64,000 bases of DNA, taken from positions 124,001 to 188,000 of the forward strand of contig CANLQK010000005.1 of NCBI GenBank assembly GCA_947493255.1, written 5' to 3'. The stretch's first letter is position 1; each line of letters begins with the position of its first letter. Shown in pieces: positions 44,136 through 54,455 of this stretch. The translations under genes were made by a program, and so were the position numbers. Under the pieces are notes generated by a model. That model searched no databases, had not been told where the DNA came from, and worked only from the letters and a program-made list of their open reading frames with translations. The stretch comes from an uncultured Paracoccaceae bacterium (GTDB lineage: Bacteria; Pseudomonadota; Alphaproteobacteria; Rhodobacterales; Rhodobacteraceae).

Positions 44136-45164
44136 TCAGTCTTTCTCTTTAGATGTATCGATTTTGACGCGGTAGCTGAGCGGGAACAGTTCGAGATCGA
44201 ACCGCGATCGGATAAGCCCCCACAGCCCATTTGGAGCCTTAAGCATGATCACAATCGCCACGGCACCAAGCACCATCAAATAGATTGTCCCTTGATCGGC
44301 GAGCGTTTCGCGCAGCGCAAAGAACAGCAGTGTACCGATGATGGGTCCTTCGATCGTTCCGATGCCGCCAATGACGACGATAAAGATCACGAAGGCCGTC
44401 CAGTCGTTTACCGAAAACGCCGCATCCGGCGAAATCCGGAGCTTTTGCAAAAAGATGAGCGCGCCAATCATGGCAGTAAGCGCTGCCGTGACAATGTAGA
44501 CCACAAATTTGGTGCGCCAGATGTCTATCCCAAGAGACCCGGCCGCCAATTCATTGTCGCGGATCGCACTGAGCGCGAGACCATTCCGGGTTCTTAGAAA
44601 AAAGAAAACAGACGCAATGACAATCACAGCCGAAGCCAGTGCCAACCAATAGCTTAGGTGTTCGCGTCCGGACCGCGACTCTGCCAATGACCTGACGATC
44701 CCCACGGGTAGGGATGATCCAGAACCACCTCCAAGGGCAGACACTTGGGCGAATGACAATCGGAACACCTCGGCGATGACCCATGTGCCAATAGCGAAGT
44801 AAGCGCCACGCAAGCGGAAGATCAAAAGGGCAACAGGGACGGCAATTAACGCGCCCAGAACACCTGCGATAACGATGGCCCCAACGGGGTGAACGCCACC
44901 AAAGATTGTGAGGGCAAATAACATGTACCCCCCAAAACCCACATAGGCCTGCTGCCCTACAGAAACGAGACCTGCGTAACCCGCCATCAGATTCCAAAGG
45001 CTGGCAAGTGCGAGATAAAGGAACAGTTCGCCCATGAGCCGCATATCGGCCCGGCCAGCCCAATAGGGTGCTAGGATCAGTATGATGAGGGCAATCGCGC
45101 CGCAAACAACCGCGATCTTTGTTACCGCTGACGTGCGGGTGACGTGAAAATCAGACGGGTTCAT
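44136..45164 (-). CDS. Branched-chain amino acid-type ABC transporter permease (LivM)
   Basis: LASLWNLMAGYAGLVSVGQQAYVGFGGYMLFALTIFGGVHP...GGIGTIEGPIIGTLLFFALRETLAD. Confidence 0.93.
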   Translation of the reverse strand: MNPSDFHVTRTSAVTKIAVVCGAIALIILILAPYWAGRADMRLMGELFLYLALASLWNLMAGYAGLVSVGQQAYVGFGGYMLFALTIFGGVHPVGAIVIAGVLGALIAVPVALLIFRLRGAYFAIGTWVIAEVFRLSFAQVSALGGGSGSSLPVGIVRSLAESRSGREHLSYWLALASAVIVIASVFFFLRTRNGLALSAIRDNELAAGSLGIDIWRTKFVVYIVTAALTAMIGALIFLQKLRISPDAAFSVNDWTAFVIFIVVIGGIGTIEGPIIGTLLFFALRETLADQGTIYLMVLGAVAIVIMLKAPNGLWGLIRSRFDLELFPLSYRVKIDTSKEKD

Positions 45165-46024
45165 TCGTTTATCCTTGGGAAAAGGCCATTTGGTTTAAAG
45201 GCGAGGATGACAAGGAACGTGATATGTCCGGCCAACAGCTGCCAACCGGGGTCAATTTTAGCCCCGATGGTTTGCGCGACACCAAGGATCACCCCGCCAA
45301 CGAGGGTACCCCATAGGTTTCCAAGCCCACCAATGATGACCGCCTCAAATCCAAAGATCAGACGACCGCCACCGATAGAAGGATCAAAGCTGGTGCGAAT
45401 ACCCAGCATGATCCCTGCAATAGCCGTGACCCCAAGGGCCAGCGCCATGGCGAGCCCAAATATATGACGGCGGTTAAGCCCCATAAGTTGCGCAATTTCT
45501 TGATTGTCAGATGTAGCACGGAAAGCGCGCCCAAGTGCGGTGCGGTAGAACACCCATTGCAGTGATGCAATTACGGCGATTGCGATCCCGAAGGTGAGCA
45601 GTGGCAAGATACCAACAGATAGACCACCCGCGGACAAACTGGCAGTTTCCAATGCGCCTGCGTTCATTTTCTGCGGGTCGGCAGAATAGGTTTCTAACAA
45701 CGCGTTCTGGATAATCACAGACAGGCCAAAGGTCACCAAAAGGGGCGGCAAGATATCCTTGCCTAGTGTATGATTAAGAATACCGCGTTGCAGCACATAC
45801 CCAATCAATGCCATTGCCGGGACGACAATGACCAACGCCAATAGCGGGTGCAGCCCCAGAATAATTGTGACGGTTAGGCCTAAATAGGCACCCAGCACGA
45901 TCAAATCGCCATGGGCAATGTTCACGAGGCGCATCACCCCAAAAATAAGCGATAGCCCAGCTGCAAACAGTGCATATAGCCCACCTAAAAGCGTCCCTTG
46001 GACGACCGCGTTCAGCCATTCCAT
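45161..46024 (-). CDS. Branched-chain amino acid-type ABC transporter permease (LivH)
   Basis: MEWLNAVVQGTLLGGLYALFAAGLSLIFGVMRLVNIAHGDLIVLGAYLGL. Confidence 0.94.
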   Translation of the reverse strand: MEWLNAVVQGTLLGGLYALFAAGLSLIFGVMRLVNIAHGDLIVLGAYLGLTVTIILGLHPLLALVIVVPAMALIGYVLQRGILNHTLGKDILPPLLVTFGLSVIIQNALLETYSADPQKMNAGALETASLSAGGLSVGILPLLTFGIAIAVIASLQWVFYRTALGRAFRATSDNQEIAQLMGLNRRHIFGLAMALALGVTAIAGIMLGIRTSFDPSIGGGRLIFGFEAVIIGGLGNLWGTLVGGVILGVAQTIGAKIDPGWQLLAGHITFLVILAFKPNGLFPRINE

Positions 46025-46025
46025 T

Positions 46026-46733
46026 TTATTCGACCCCAAAATAGGCGCGCGAAATATCTTCGCGGGCAACGGTTGCGGATGCGCCTTCCAAAGACACACG
46101 GCCTTCTTGCAAGCAGTAAAAACGTTGAGACACGGACAGTGCTTTGGTGATGTCTTGTTCCACGATCAGCGCGCTCATCCCTTCGCCAATAATCCCCGGC
46201 AGGGCAGCGTAAATGTCTTTGATAATGATTGGCGCGAGACCAAGACTAATTTCATCAAATAGGATCAGATCAGGGTTCGCCATAAGCGCGCGACCAATCG
46301 CAACCATCTGCTGTTGCCCACCTGACAACGACGTTGATTGCTGATGACGCCGTTCCTTGAGGATCGGAAACAGCTTATAGACCGCATCTAACGCCCAGGG
46401 TCCTTTTCGTCCGATTTGGCCTCCGATGATTAGGTTTTCTTCTACGGATAGGGATGGAAACAACTGCCGCCCCTCAGGCACCAAAGCGATCCCCTTTTCA
46501 GCCACCTGGTCTGCGCGCAAAGCGCCAATCGCTTCGCCGCGATACTGCACCATTTCAGCGGCGTTCTGCGACAAACCCGAAATTGACCGCATCAACGTTG
46601 TCTTCCCAGCGCCGTTGGCACCGATAATGGCCAAGACCTCACCTGGTGCGACGTCTAGATCAACACCATAGAGCGCCTGAAAGTCCCCATAAAAGGCGTC
46701 AAGATCACCCAGCTTTAAGATTGGCTCAGCCAT
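46026..46733 (-). CDS. Branched-chain amino acid-type ABC transporter ATPase (LivF)
   Basis: GANGAGKTTLMRSISGL; SGGQQQMVAIGRALMANPDLILFDEISLGLAP. Confidence 0.94.
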   Translation of the reverse strand: MAEPILKLGDLDAFYGDFQALYGVDLDVAPGEVLAIIGANGAGKTTLMRSISGLSQNAAEMVQYRGEAIGALRADQVAEKGIALVPEGRQLFPSLSVEENLIIGGQIGRKGPWALDAVYKLFPILKERRHQQSTSLSGGQQQMVAIGRALMANPDLILFDEISLGLAPIIIKDIYAALPGIIGEGMSALIVEQDITKALSVSQRFYCLQEGRVSLEGASATVAREDISRAYFGVE

Positions 46734-47454
46734 CAGCTTCGATCCCCAGATAGATTTGTTGAACTTCGGGGCTTTCCATGATCGCGCGTGGCTCTCCTTC
46801 GGCAATCTTACTGCCGAAATCGATCACCATCAGCTTGTCCACAACAGCAAGCAGAGCATGCACAACGTGTTCGATCCATATGATCGTAACACCACGCCCA
46901 TGAATGGCTTTGATCGTATCCACCAGCGAAGTGCATTCGGCCTCCGTCAGGCCGCCCGCGATTTCATCCAGCATTAGAAGTTTCGGTTTCGCGCAAAGCG
47001 CACGTGTTAGTTCCAGACGTTTGCGGCCCAACAGGGTTAAACCGCCCGCAGGCGTGTTCGCGCGGTCTAGCAATTCGGTTTGTTCAAGAATTTCGACGCA
47101 ATAGTTCTCGGCTTCGGCGCCGTGCATACCCCCTGCTTGGGTTGCGGCAATCATCGCGTTTTCAAAAACGGTCATACCAGAAAACGGCTGCGGCACTTGA
47201 AAGCTACGCGCCATCCCCGAGCGGCACCGTTTGGCAGAGGATTGGCGGGTGATGTCGACCCCATCAAATGTGATCTTACCCGAGCTAGGTGCAAGCGTTC
47301 CGGTGATCAAATTGAACATCGACGTTTTACCCGCACCATTTGGACCAATGACACCAAGGGCCTGTCCGGCCTGTAGGTCAAAAGACAATGCGTCAGCGAC
47401 CGTAACAGCCCCAAAAGATTTGGACACTTGGTCAAGTTGTAGAAATGCGGCCAT
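46726..47454 (-). CDS. Branched-chain amino acid-type ABC transporter ATPase (LivG)
   Basis: GPNGAGKTSMFNLITGTLAPSSGKITFDGVDIT; LLGRKRLELTRALCAKPKLLMLDEIAGGL. Confidence 0.94.
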   Translation of the reverse strand: MAAFLQLDQVSKSFGAVTVADALSFDLQAGQALGVIGPNGAGKTSMFNLITGTLAPSSGKITFDGVDITRQSSAKRCRSGMARSFQVPQPFSGMTVFENAMIAATQAGGMHGAEAENYCVEILEQTELLDRANTPAGGLTLLGRKRLELTRALCAKPKLLMLDEIAGGLTEAECTSLVDTIKAIHGRGVTIIWIEHVVHALLAVVDKLMVIDFGSKIAEGEPRAIMESPEVQQIYLGIEADG

Positions 47455-47512
47455 GATACCTCTTGGTGCGAAAACGGTGGCGGTCGACTTGAACGCCACC
47501 GTAGTGATTTAG

Positions 47513-48793
47513 TTAGGACAACAATTTCAGTTCGCCTGTGATCGGAATGTTAGTCGCGTTAGAGTTCGCGACGATTTTCAGATCCAATTCATCGCCATCA
47601 CGCTGCCACTGACCCGCAACAAGCGGTGTCTTGGTAACGTTGTTGATTGGCCCGTTCGCCCAATTGATATTACCCGTGATCGTATCAAGGTTCGTCGATG
47701 CAATTGCAGCTACGATGGCCTCTGGATCTTCCAGATCTTCAGCTCGCTTGATCACGTCTGCGACGACTTCGAACAAGGCATGTTTAAACCCAATTGGTTG
47801 CGTCCATGGACGGCCAGATGCGGCTGTATAGCCATCGGCCAGTTCTTTCGAACTCGCACCCGTGAGGGAGGAGTTGAATGGGTGGTTCGGGGACCACCAC
47901 ACCTCTGATGAAAGACCATCACCGCGCTCGCCCAATGATTCAATCACCGACGGGAACAACAGTGCCTTACCGATTGTCACGACCTTAGGAGCAAACCCTT
48001 GCTGTGCAGATTGCGCCCAGAACGTAGCGAAGTCTGGCGCGATCATATTGCCCGTTACGATTTCACAATCGGCCGCTTTGAACGCAGCAATTTGGTTTGA
48101 AAAATCATCGGACAACGGCTGGAACCGGCCTGGATCAATCAGGTCATATCCCGCAGCGGCCAGTGGCTTTGGTAAACCCAATTCCGCGTCACCCCATGCG
48201 TTGCCATCGGCATCGTTCGGGAACAAACCGGCTACAGTTTTGGAAACACCTGCGCCGTCCCACATATCAAGGAACGATCCGATAACGTCTTCTAGCCCCC
48301 AGAAGAAATGATAGGTGCTGCGGAACCCTTCACCAGGAACACCATTGCGGCCAAAGAAGTAAGGCTGCCATGGGCAATCAGTTGTGATGCACGGTACATC
48401 ATTGATTTCGGCCTGATCAGATACAGGGTTCACCGTATCTGGGGTCGATGCAGCAACGATAATGTCCACCTCATCACCAAGGATCAGATCGGCAGCAACT
48501 TCGGCGGCACGGTTCGGGTTAGACTGGCTGTCTTTGGAAATAATCTCGACTGTGAAGGTCTTGCCGTTGTTTTCAAGACCTGCAGAGAACGCCTGTGCGA
48601 TCGCTTCCAGTACATAGTCATCCGCCTCGGCGAAACCGGCGAGCGGGCCTGTGCGCGGACTAACGTGTCCGACTTTGATAACCGGGTTATCTGCATAGGC
48701 ACGAGTGCCTGAAAGAATGGCCGGTGCCGCAAGTGCTGCTGCACCCCCAGCCACAAAACTGCGGCGGGTCCAGGTTGATGTTTTCTTAGTCAT
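47513..48793 (-). CDS. ABC transporter periplasmic substrate-binding protein (LivK-like, Tat signal)
   Basis: TRRSFVAGGAAALAAPAILSGTRAYADNPVIKVGHVSPRTGPLAGFAEADDYVLEA. Confidence 0.92.
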   Translation of the reverse strand: MTKKTSTWTRRSFVAGGAAALAAPAILSGTRAYADNPVIKVGHVSPRTGPLAGFAEADDYVLEAIAQAFSAGLENNGKTFTVEIISKDSQSNPNRAAEVAADLILGDEVDIIVAASTPDTVNPVSDQAEINDVPCITTDCPWQPYFFGRNGVPGEGFRSTYHFFWGLEDVIGSFLDMWDGAGVSKTVAGLFPNDADGNAWGDAELGLPKPLAAAGYDLIDPGRFQPLSDDFSNQIAAFKAADCEIVTGNMIAPDFATFWAQSAQQGFAPKVVTIGKALLFPSVIESLGERGDGLSSEVWWSPNHPFNSSLTGASSKELADGYTAASGRPWTQPIGFKHALFEVVADVIKRAEDLEDPEAIVAAIASTNLDTITGNINWANGPINNVTKTPLVAGQWQRDGDELDLKIVANSNATNIPITGELKLLS

Positions 48794-48838
48794 GTCTTCC
48801 TCCCTTTGGTCTGGCGTTATGCGCCAGGTATCAATGCG

Positions 48839-49765
48839 TCAGTCGAGTAAGATCCCATCCAGACGCTGAAGATAACGTGCAACGCGTTTGCGCACGTCAT
48901 CGGCTTCTTGGTCTGTCCAGCTGCGGAACCCTTCCCCACTTTTCATACCCAACCGTCCCTCCTCGACGAGTTTGGCAAGATAGGGAGAAGGGCCTTGGCG
49001 GCTTTCCAAATCAAACAGTACGTTTTCATGAATATCGAGTGTGAGGTCCGTCCCCACGAGGTCCGCGTTTTCCAACGGCCCCAGTACGGCAAGACGGCGA
49101 CCAAAGCTGGCTTTGATAACCGTGTCGACCGATTCCGCATCGCAAATATCGTTCTCAACAAGGCTAACGGCTTCCCGCCACAAGGCATGTTGCAGTCGGT
49201 TACCGATAAACCCAGGCACATCTTTTTTGACCCAAACAGGCGTCTTACCCGCGTCATCAAGGAGTGCCATCATCTGATCCACGACATCGCTGTCGGTGGA
49301 GGCCGTGCTGACAACCTCGACCAGCGGAATCAAGTGCGGTGGGTTCCACCAGTGGGTTCCTAGTGCCCTGCCCTTCACGCGTAATTCGGACATGATTTCG
49401 GTGATTGGCATCACGGACGTATTTGATGCCAAAATGCAGGTCTCGGACGCGTGCGTTTCGATCTCAGAAAAAATCTGACGTTTTAGGTCTAACTTCTCGG
49501 GCGCGGCCTCGAACACAAACTCTGCATTCTCAACTGCGGCTTCAATCGTTGCCGAAATTTCGATCTTCTTAAGAATCTTGGCGATACGTTCGGGCTGTTC
49601 ACCCATTGCTTTCAGACTGTCCGAAATGCGCCCAGCAACAGTCGCACGTGCATCGACCATGGGGTCGGTGATCTGCACGTACTGCCCAGCCCGCGCAAGC
49701 GTCAGTGCAATGCCGTGCCCCATGAGGCCGGCGCCAATAACGGCTGTTTGGATATTTTTACGCAT
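48839..49765 (-). CDS. 3-hydroxyacyl-CoA dehydrogenase family NAD-dependent enzyme
   Basis: TAVIGAGLMGHGIALTLARAGQYVQITD; FEAAPEKLDLKRQIFSEIE; SNTSVMPITEI; GTHWWNPPHLIPLVEVV. Confidence 0.92.
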   Translation of the reverse strand: MRKNIQTAVIGAGLMGHGIALTLARAGQYVQITDPMVDARATVAGRISDSLKAMGEQPERIAKILKKIEISATIEAAVENAEFVFEAAPEKLDLKRQIFSEIETHASETCILASNTSVMPITEIMSELRVKGRALGTHWWNPPHLIPLVEVVSTASTDSDVVDQMMALLDDAGKTPVWVKKDVPGFIGNRLQHALWREAVSLVENDICDAESVDTVIKASFGRRLAVLGPLENADLVGTDLTLDIHENVLFDLESRQGPSPYLAKLVEEGRLGMKSGEGFRSWTDQEADDVRKRVARYLQRLDGILLD

Positions 49766-49768
49766 CCA

Positions 49769-50554
49769 TCAACCTGCCGTGTACCCACCGTCGGCATACA
49801 AAATATGCCCAGTGTAGAAATCAGATGCTTTGGACGCGAGGAACAGCAATGGTCCCGCTAGATCTTCTGGCTCGCCAAGACGGCCTTTTGGAACACGTGA
49901 GAGGAACCCTTCACGGACAGCTTTGGCTTTTTCCGTGTCTTCAAACATCCACGCTGTAAGCGGCGATCGAAACACAGTCGGTGCTATTGCATTTACCGTA
50001 ATACCTGTCGGCCCAAGTTCGCAACCAAGGGCCTTGGTGACACCGTCGACAGCGGCTTTGGATGCGCAATAGGCGGTGTACCCAGCTGGGTGACCCAACA
50101 GACCACGCGCAGACGATACAAAGACAATCTTACCGCCATTGCCTTGTGCTTTCATTTGCTTGCTTGCCGAGCGGGCCAACAACCATGACTGCGTTACATT
50201 GGCGTCCATAACCCCTTCAAATGTCTCTGGGGCCATGTCTTCGATCATTGCGACCTTGTTCATACCAGACGCTACAACCAAAATATCCAACGCGCCGAAC
50301 ACCTCGACCGCTTCAGCAACCATTGCCTCAACAGCGGCTTCGCTGTCTGGGCGGCCTTTGATTTGATGCACATCACCAGTACAGGTCGCCGCGACTTCGG
50401 CCATCGCTTCGGCGTTACCAGCCGCCAATACGACTTTGCATCCAGCACCTGACAAACACTGCGCCGCAACGGCACCGAAGGCACCGGACGCGCCCGTGAT
50501 CAAGGCGACTTTGCCGTGAACATCAAACATAGAGTGTGGGTCGTTCAATGACAT
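49769..50554 (-). CDS. Short-chain dehydrogenase/reductase
   Basis: VALITGASGAFGAVAAQCLSGAG; YTAYCASKAAVDGVTKALGCELGPTGITVNAIAP. Confidence 0.93.
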   Translation of the reverse strand: MSLNDPHSMFDVHGKVALITGASGAFGAVAAQCLSGAGCKVVLAAGNAEAMAEVAATCTGDVHQIKGRPDSEAAVEAMVAEAVEVFGALDILVVASGMNKVAMIEDMAPETFEGVMDANVTQSWLLARSASKQMKAQGNGGKIVFVSSARGLLGHPAGYTAYCASKAAVDGVTKALGCELGPTGITVNAIAPTVFRSPLTAWMFEDTEKAKAVREGFLSRVPKGRLGEPEDLAGPLLFLASKASDFYTGHILYADGGYTAG

Positions 50555-50558
50555 TGGA

Positions 50559-50912
50559 TTACTCCGGTCTTTTGCCGTTGGGATAGGGCATCACAACAAG
50601 CATCTTACAAATATGGTTTGTTTTGTTTTCAATCCGGCGGATTTGACCGGCAGGAATGGTGCAGCTGTCCATCGCGGTCAGAACCGTTTCGACCCCATCA
50701 ATCTCCACCGTCATCTCGCCCTCAAGAACAACGTAAACTTTCTCGAAGGGGGTGCTGTCAGGCCCAGCGCCCCCTCCAGGGAGAAACTGCGAAAAGCCGA
50801 CCCATTGGTTCTCGGGGCCGCCATCAACGAACCCTTGCAACCGCAGCCCCGTGACGCCCCAATGGTTTGGGGCCTCATAGGTTTCGGCATCGGCAAAACG
50901 CGTAACCAACAT
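50559..50912 (-). CDS. Cupin domain protein
   Basis: FLPGGGAGPDSTPFEKVYVVLEGEMTVEIDGVETVLTAMDSCTIPAGQIRRIENKT. Confidence 0.88.
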   Translation of the reverse strand: MLVTRFADAETYEAPNHWGVTGLRLQGFVDGGPENQWVGFSQFLPGGGAGPDSTPFEKVYVVLEGEMTVEIDGVETVLTAMDSCTIPAGQIRRIENKTNHICKMLVVMPYPNGKRPE

Positions 50913-51748
50913 CAGAATTCTTTACCGTCTTCGATGCGGTAGTTCTGACCTTTGTCGATCATCGCAACCAAGCGGATGATGCAGCCGTCACCACGATCCC
51001 AGTTCCAAGGGAAGAATGCGAATGTGCAACGCTTGCCAGTCACTGCATCCAAATCGCCACCTACGTTTTCAATACCTAGGATACCGTTCTTGAACAGGAT
51101 CTGGTGGCAGGGTTCCCAGTCAGGGAAGTCGTCCTTCCAGTCGTTACCACCGGACCATTCTTTGTATTCTTCCTCAAGATGCGGAAGGAGCGGGCCATTG
51201 CGCTGCGGACCAATCGCTGTCGCCAACGGATGGTCGTTTGCCTGTGTATCGTGACCAACAACTTTGACGCCCTTTTCAACCATCCACTCGGCGGCAGACG
51301 GAACGAAACCGGGGCAATAGGCAAAGTAATCGCCATCTTCGTAGTCGTGGTGCCAGCCAGTGTTGATGATCAACACGTCGCCCTTGCGGATTTCATGGCC
51401 ACACGCTTTCTCGAGGTCTTCACCGGTGATTGGCTCCCATTTCTTTTTGGGCAAGGACACAACAATGCCAGTCCCAAAGAAGTGCGGTAGCGGCACTTCG
51501 TCAATGAACGGCGTACCTTGAACGACGTGTGCTGGCGCATCGATGTGGGTCGTTGCGTGCATCGTTGTTGTAATCCGCTGGCTCAAGACACCGGACTTGG
51601 CCATGTAGTGAATTCGTTCGATTTTTGTATCTTGGAAATACGGCCAGTTTGGATTCTGGAATCCGAAACGGTGACTGAGATTATAGAATTCCAACCCCAT
51701 GTCGTTGTCTGTGTTTGCTTGGAATTCGATCCCTCGGATTTCTACCAT
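50912..51748 (-). CDS. Cyclase family / kynurenine formamidase-like hydrolase
   Basis: TTTMHATTHIDAPAHVVQGTPFIDEVPLPHFFGTGIVVSL; GDVLIINTGWH. Confidence 0.9.
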   Translation of the reverse strand: MVEIRGIEFQANTDNDMGLEFYNLSHRFGFQNPNWPYFQDTKIERIHYMAKSGVLSQRITTTMHATTHIDAPAHVVQGTPFIDEVPLPHFFGTGIVVSLPKKKWEPITGEDLEKACGHEIRKGDVLIINTGWHHDYEDGDYFAYCPGFVPSAAEWMVEKGVKVVGHDTQANDHPLATAIGPQRNGPLLPHLEEEYKEWSGGNDWKDDFPDWEPCHQILFKNGILGIENVGGDLDAVTGKRCTFAFFPWNWDRGDGCIIRLVAMIDKGQNYRIEDGKEF

Positions 51749-51842
51749 AGATACAGGTCCTCTGTTCACCGCCTTAGCGATGTTGATTGTTTCTAACGAT
51801 GTGTATGGCCTCCCAGCCCTCTGCATATTTTGGTACACCCGC

Positions 51843-51902
51843 ACCGCATACCGGTCAACATTTAATTACGATGCGGAATATCTGTACCGCATGCCGGTTA
51901 CA
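51843..51902. promoter_or_regulatory. IclR-type operator candidates in divergent region
   Basis: Direct repeats ACCGCATACCGGTCAACA (51843-51860) and ACCGCATGCCGGTTACA (51886-51902) with an inverted ATGCGG at 51871. Confidence 0.5.
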
Positions 51903-51961
51903 ATTGACATCAAGGTTTGATCCCTTATGACTGCAAAGAGAGTTGAGGCTTGGGATCAATC

Positions 51962-52720
51962 ATGAAGCAAAAAAAGATGGACAGCGACAAAAGTGGCATT
52001 CAGGTTATCTCGCGTGCCGCGCGTGTGTTAGGGACTCTCAAAGACCACCCCCAAGGCCTAAGCCTTGGACAAATCTCCACCAACATTAACCTACCAAGAT
52101 CAACAGTTCAGCGAATCGTCGGGGCGCTTCAGGCAGAACGGTTGCTGATTGCGAATATGGCTGGTGGTGGGGTCAGGCTTGGCCCAGAGCTCGGCGCGCT
52201 TGCGCAAGCTGCCCAGTTCGATACCGCGGAACAGTGCCGTCCACTTCTTGTCGAACTCACGAAGGCAACAAGCGAAACATCGGATCTTTCGGTTTTGCGG
52301 GGCGGTAAGATGATCTTTATCGACCAAGTTCCCGGTACGCACCGGCTGAGGACGGTATCTTCGGTCGGTGAAGCCTTTCCTTTGACAACGACTGCGAATG
52401 GCCGTGCAAGCCTTGCTAAGCTACCACGCGCAGAAGCAATGGCTTTGGCGAAGGCCGAGGCTGCACAGATGAAGACGGACATGAATTTGGACTCATTCGA
52501 GGCGCAGCTCGACGAGATCAACGGATCAGGCCTTGCGTTCGATCTTGACGAACATTCAAACGGCATTTCTGCAATCGGTTTCGCCTTCGTGGACCCGTCT
52601 AATGCGATCCACGCCATCTCCCTGCCAACCCCGTCAGCGCGCTTCGTGCAGCAGCGGGAGAAAATCGAAGCAGCGGTTCATCGCGCGCGCGATATGATTG
52701 CGCAAACCTTACAAACATAG
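51962..52720 (+). CDS. IclR family transcriptional regulator
   Basis: SGIQVISRAARVLGTLKDHPQGLSLGQISTNINLPRSTVQRIVGALQAERLL. Confidence 0.93.
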   Translation: MKQKKMDSDKSGIQVISRAARVLGTLKDHPQGLSLGQISTNINLPRSTVQRIVGALQAERLLIANMAGGGVRLGPELGALAQAAQFDTAEQCRPLLVELTKATSETSDLSVLRGGKMIFIDQVPGTHRLRTVSSVGEAFPLTTTANGRASLAKLPRAEAMALAKAEAAQMKTDMNLDSFEAQLDEINGSGLAFDLDEHSNGISAIGFAFVDPSNAIHAISLPTPSARFVQQREKIEAAVHRARDMIAQTLQT

Positions 52721-52750
52721 GACTTCACCCATCTGCATCGGCTGAAGGAC

Positions 52751-54343
52751 TTACCCGGCTAAGATCAAATCGCTGGCTTTCTCACCTATCATAATGGCTG
52801 GCGCGTTGGTGTTACCGGATACGATTTCTGGCATTATCGAACAGTCTGCAACGCGCAATCCGTCTATACCGTGGACCCGCAACTTCGAGTCGACGACGGC
52901 CATGTCATCTGCACCCATTTTGCAGGTTCCTGTGGGGTGATAGATTGATGCGGTATTGTTGCGAGCCCAATCCAATGTTGCCTCATAGTCGTCCATAGGA
53001 AGGCTTGGACTCGGTCGAAACTCGGTGGAGATTTTTGAGGCCAAGGGGCTTTCTCGTGCAATACGACGTGCAATTTTCACGCCTTCGACGAGCGTTCTGC
53101 GATCTGTCTCTGTCGATAAGTAATTGGGAATGATCTTCGGGTGTTGTTTCGAATCTGGACCATTGAGGCGAATTTCGCCCTTTGATTCAGGGCGAAGCTG
53201 ACAAACAGACATCGTAAATGCGCTGAAATTATCTGCCCCTTTGCCCGGGTTCTCGGCTGACAATGGCTGGACATGGAATTGGATATCTGGGGTTTCTACA
53301 TCAGGGCGTGTTTTGAAAAACCCCGTCGCAAGGCTGGCTGCCATAGACATCGGACCAGAACGGGAAAGAAGATACTTCATCCCTATTTTTGCTTTGCCAA
53401 TCGTTGAAGAAACTTCGTCGTTTAGGGTTGGTTCATTGCATTTATAGACCAAACGAGCCTGAAGATGATCTTGGAGGTTTTTACCTACGCCTTTCAGGTT
53501 CTTACGAACGCTAATACCATTTTCTTTCAGCTGTTGGGCTTCGCCGATGCCGGATAGCATCAACAGTTGAGGTGTGTTGATTGAACCACCAGACAATACA
53601 ACTTCGCGGGAGGCTGTAACCGTATGTTCTGTTCCGGAACGGTCAAGGTAGCGAACGCCCGTAGCACGGGCCCCATCAAGAGTTACCTTGGAAACCGCTG
53701 CGTGTGTTATGATTTGTAGGTTGGGGCGCGAGCGTACTGGATTGAGGTAGGCCACAGCGGCACTGCACCGACGTCCATTACGCGCAGTGAGTTGAAAGTA
53801 GCTCGCCCCTTCTTGATCTGCACCGTTGTAATCAGAATTGAATTTATATCCGGCTGCCTGTGCAGCTTTGACCCATGCATCTGTAATCGGGCGGCTGATC
53901 CGCATATCAGAGACGTAAAGTGGCCCTTCCCCACCATGGTATTCATCTGCACCGCGTTCATTGTTTTCAGCACGTTTGAAAAGCGGCAACACAGAGGCCC
54001 AATCCCAGCCCATGTTCCCCATCTGAGCCCAACGATCGTAATCTTGGGCTTGGCCACGAACATACAGCAGACCGTTCAATGAAGACGATCCCCCCAAAAC
54101 TTTGCCACGTGGCCATTCGATACAGCGATTGTTGAGACCGGGGTCGGGTTCGGTTTTGTAACACCAATCGACCTTCGGATTATGTATCGTGCGAAAATAC
54201 CCAACTGGGATATGGATCCAAGGATTTGTGTCACGTCCGCCCGCTTCAAGCAGGATTACGGTGTTGGACGGATCCGCACTCAGGCGATTTGCCAAGACAC
54301 ATCCCGCTGAGCCTGCACCAACGATCACATAGTCTGCTCTCAC
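52751..54343 (-). CDS. GMC family oxidoreductase (choline dehydrogenase-like)
   Basis: ADYVIVGAGSAGCVLANRLSADPSNTVILLEAGG; WPRGKVLGGSSSLNGLLYVRGQAQDYD; STASIYHPTGTCKMG-type C-terminus; GTG start at 54343 with GGGAGG RBS. Confidence 0.94.
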   Translation of the reverse strand: MRADYVIVGAGSAGCVLANRLSADPSNTVILLEAGGRDTNPWIHIPVGYFRTIHNPKVDWCYKTEPDPGLNNRCIEWPRGKVLGGSSSLNGLLYVRGQAQDYDRWAQMGNMGWDWASVLPLFKRAENNERGADEYHGGEGPLYVSDMRISRPITDAWVKAAQAAGYKFNSDYNGADQEGASYFQLTARNGRRCSAAVAYLNPVRSRPNLQIITHAAVSKVTLDGARATGVRYLDRSGTEHTVTASREVVLSGGSINTPQLLMLSGIGEAQQLKENGISVRKNLKGVGKNLQDHLQARLVYKCNEPTLNDEVSSTIGKAKIGMKYLLSRSGPMSMAASLATGFFKTRPDVETPDIQFHVQPLSAENPGKGADNFSAFTMSVCQLRPESKGEIRLNGPDSKQHPKIIPNYLSTETDRRTLVEGVKIARRIARESPLASKISTEFRPSPSLPMDDYEATLDWARNNTASIYHPTGTCKMGADDMAVVDSKLRVHGIDGLRVADCSIMPEIVSGNTNAPAIMIGEKASDLILAG

Positions 54344-54455
54344 GTCGCCCTCCCTAGATAAAAAGGTAGCTAATAAATAAAAAACTTGCCACATGGCAAT
54401 AATGAGTATCAAAATTGAGACTGCAAGTATCAATTTTGCGAAAGGGAGGAATATT

